Assembly: GCA_009176605.1 (NCBI GenBank)
Contig: SEYY01023627.1
Location: 92,501 to 115,000 of the forward strand
DNA from: Armadillidium nasatum
Taxonomy: Eukaryota > Arthropoda > Malacostraca > Isopoda > Armadillidiidae
DNA: 22,500 nt
Reading direction: 5' to 3'
The position numbers were made by a program, and so were the translations under genes. This document shows positions 20,842 to 22,500 of this stretch, piece after piece. Each line of letters begins with the position of its first letter. Positions within the stretch are counted from its first letter, which is position 1. The notes under the pieces were generated by a model that saw nothing but the letters and a program-made list of their open reading frames with translations, had not been told where the DNA came from and made no database searches.

Positions 20842-21589
20842 CCTTCTCATCACCATCCCTCCATACAAACCTCACATGAAAAACAGAAATAGACCTCACA
20901 ACCGATCATATTCCCATAATAATCACATACACAGTCTCTAAACACATACACCCCAAGAAAACAACTACATTTACAAACTACAAAAAAAGCAAACTGGACA
21001 AACCTCACTCACCACATAGAAACACATTTAACTCAATAAGAAATAACCAACACACATTCTCTAAATTCAGCCACCAACTCCTTCACCAAAATAATACACA
21101 AAGAATCCAAATATACATACCCAAGGGCTACAGGAAACACTACAACGCCTCTCTTACACCAGAAATCTGCGATCTTATAAAGCAAAGAAACCAACTCGGA
21201 CATCATAGATCATACACAGCAGACATCACCATACAATTAAACACCCTAAATGTACAAATCTCAGCACAAATATCAAATCACGAAACAAACAAATTCAAAG
21301 AATACCTACAAAACACTTAACAAACACCAACGATAAAAGAACATGGCAGGTAATCAAATGACTACACAACTCCCAAAACAATCCTCCAACACTAAACGAA
21401 GCCTTAAAAGAAAACAATAACACTTCCTTCACCTAAACAACACTGCAATATCCTCGCTCAGCACTATTCAAACATCTATAAACCCACTCACAACAACAAT
21501 AGGAAAATAATCCGAGAGCTCATATACACACACTTAGAACACGATCAAAACCCCCTTCTCTTACCAGAACACTACCCAGGGAATCAAAA

Positions 21590-22420
21590 CACTCAAAAAC
21601 TCCCCAGCTACAGGCCCAGATAACATCTCAAATTTACATCTAAAACACCTAGGACCCATAGCCACAACATACCTAACCCAAATATACAACAAATCTTACA
21701 CATACAACTTCATCCCCGCAATATGGAAGAAGGCAATAATTACCACCAAACTAAAACCCAGGAAAGACCCAAACCTCCCATCTTCATACCGTCCGATCTC
21801 CCTCCTATCCACACTATGCAAACTCTTAGAAAAACTCATTCATTCAAAAATCCAACCACTCATACAAACCCCACAATTTCAACACGGATTCAGGAAATCC
21901 CACTCAACCACCACGACCCTCACCACTATCTCTCAAAACATAATAAATGGCCTGAACAAAAAAACATCCCACAGGACCGTACTCATTGCCATCGACATCA
22001 ACAAAGCAGTCCCTAAACATAACCTCATACAAAAAATCCTACACTCACCCATACCCAACAATTACAAAAAAATGGATTTCCAAATTCCTCTCCGATTGTA
22101 CAGCTCAAGTCACCAATAAAAACCATCTTTAAAACACAGTAAAACTAAGAAATGGTGTCCCACAAGGAGCCATCCTATCCCCTTTATTATTTAACCTGTA
22201 CACAGCAGACCTACCCACCCCACAAACTCCAGATATAAAACTAATAACATATGCCGACGACATATCCATTACGATACAAAACCCTTCCATACCCACAGCC
22301 ACCACACTCACTCAATCATACATCCAACAACTGGAAACATGGCTAAAATCAAATAGAATGACAGCCTGCCTCCCCCAAAAAATCCTCAATTACTTTTATT
22401 ACTACCGATAGACACCAATC
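21590..22420 (+). pseudogene. Reverse-transcriptase region of the A/C-rich LINE
   Basis: Non-LTR RT motifs lie in the expected order across at least two frame changes: fingers (SSYRPISLL), palm A (AIDINKA, where family members usually have KAF), GVPQG at 22155, and YADD at 22248. The thumb begins near 22330 (QQLETWLKSNRM). Confidence 0.75.
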
Positions 22421-22500
22421 TTCCCTCCACTCCCACGTAAAACTAAATAATACCCTCATTCCTTTAATAAAATTTCCAAAGATCCTAGGCCTCACATATG

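Noticed and set aside
21723..22016. 97-residue Pro/His/Thr-rich protein
   Set aside because: It is an out-of-frame reading of the LINE RT; the adjacent frame gives SSYRPISLLST and the HGFRK block.

Overview
The window is AT-rich eukaryotic DNA with introns, long (TA)n microsatellites and many decayed transposons. Two lineage-specific C2H2 zinc-finger genes, together with Jockey-like and R2-like LINEs, suggest an arthropod, most likely an insect. A hemipteran would fit, but that is a guess from general resemblance. I see no prokaryotic features, tRNA, rRNA or CRISPR array.

Layout. (1) 811-8093, minus strand: an apparently intact three-exon gene for an 11-finger C2H2 protein. Its exons are 8093-7986, 6176-6072 and 1794-811, all joined in phase 0, and the predicted protein is 398 aa. 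Intron 2 holds an antisense, 5'-truncated LINE with a 45-base poly(A) tail (about 2040-3681). (2) 8094-16180: mostly non-coding DNA. It contains two diverged copies of an unnamed dispersed repeat (about 9700-10195 and 14100-14560), a decayed transposon-associated gene on the plus strand (about 10800-11592), an exon-like lysine-rich fragment (12638-12862), a minus-strand internal fragment of the intron-2 LINE family (12893-13825) and three long (TA)n tracts. (3) 15190-16620, minus strand: a ruined R2-like LINE, with reverse transcriptase, a C-terminal block and a probable 3' end, abutting the next gene. (4) 16599-19526, minus strand: a second zinc-finger gene, paralogous to the first, with exon 1 at 19526-19422 and the finger exon from 17467. 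A 16-bp deletion shifts the frame after finger 6, and the rest of the array runs into the LINE. Its intron also holds an old antisense Jockey-like LINE. (5) 19760-20022: a foldback repeat. (6) 20303-22500, plus strand: a 5'-truncated LINE with endonuclease and RT, strikingly A/C-rich on this strand, which continues past the window end.

The two zinc-finger genes are the only likely host genes. They share a charged N-terminal exon with KxE/KEEP motifs, followed by a finger exon whose fingers mostly carry Cys where C2H2 fingers normally have the core Phe. They are probably nuclear DNA-binding proteins from a recently expanded family; one looks functional and the other is decaying or shortened. 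Everything else is mobile-element debris and microsatellite.
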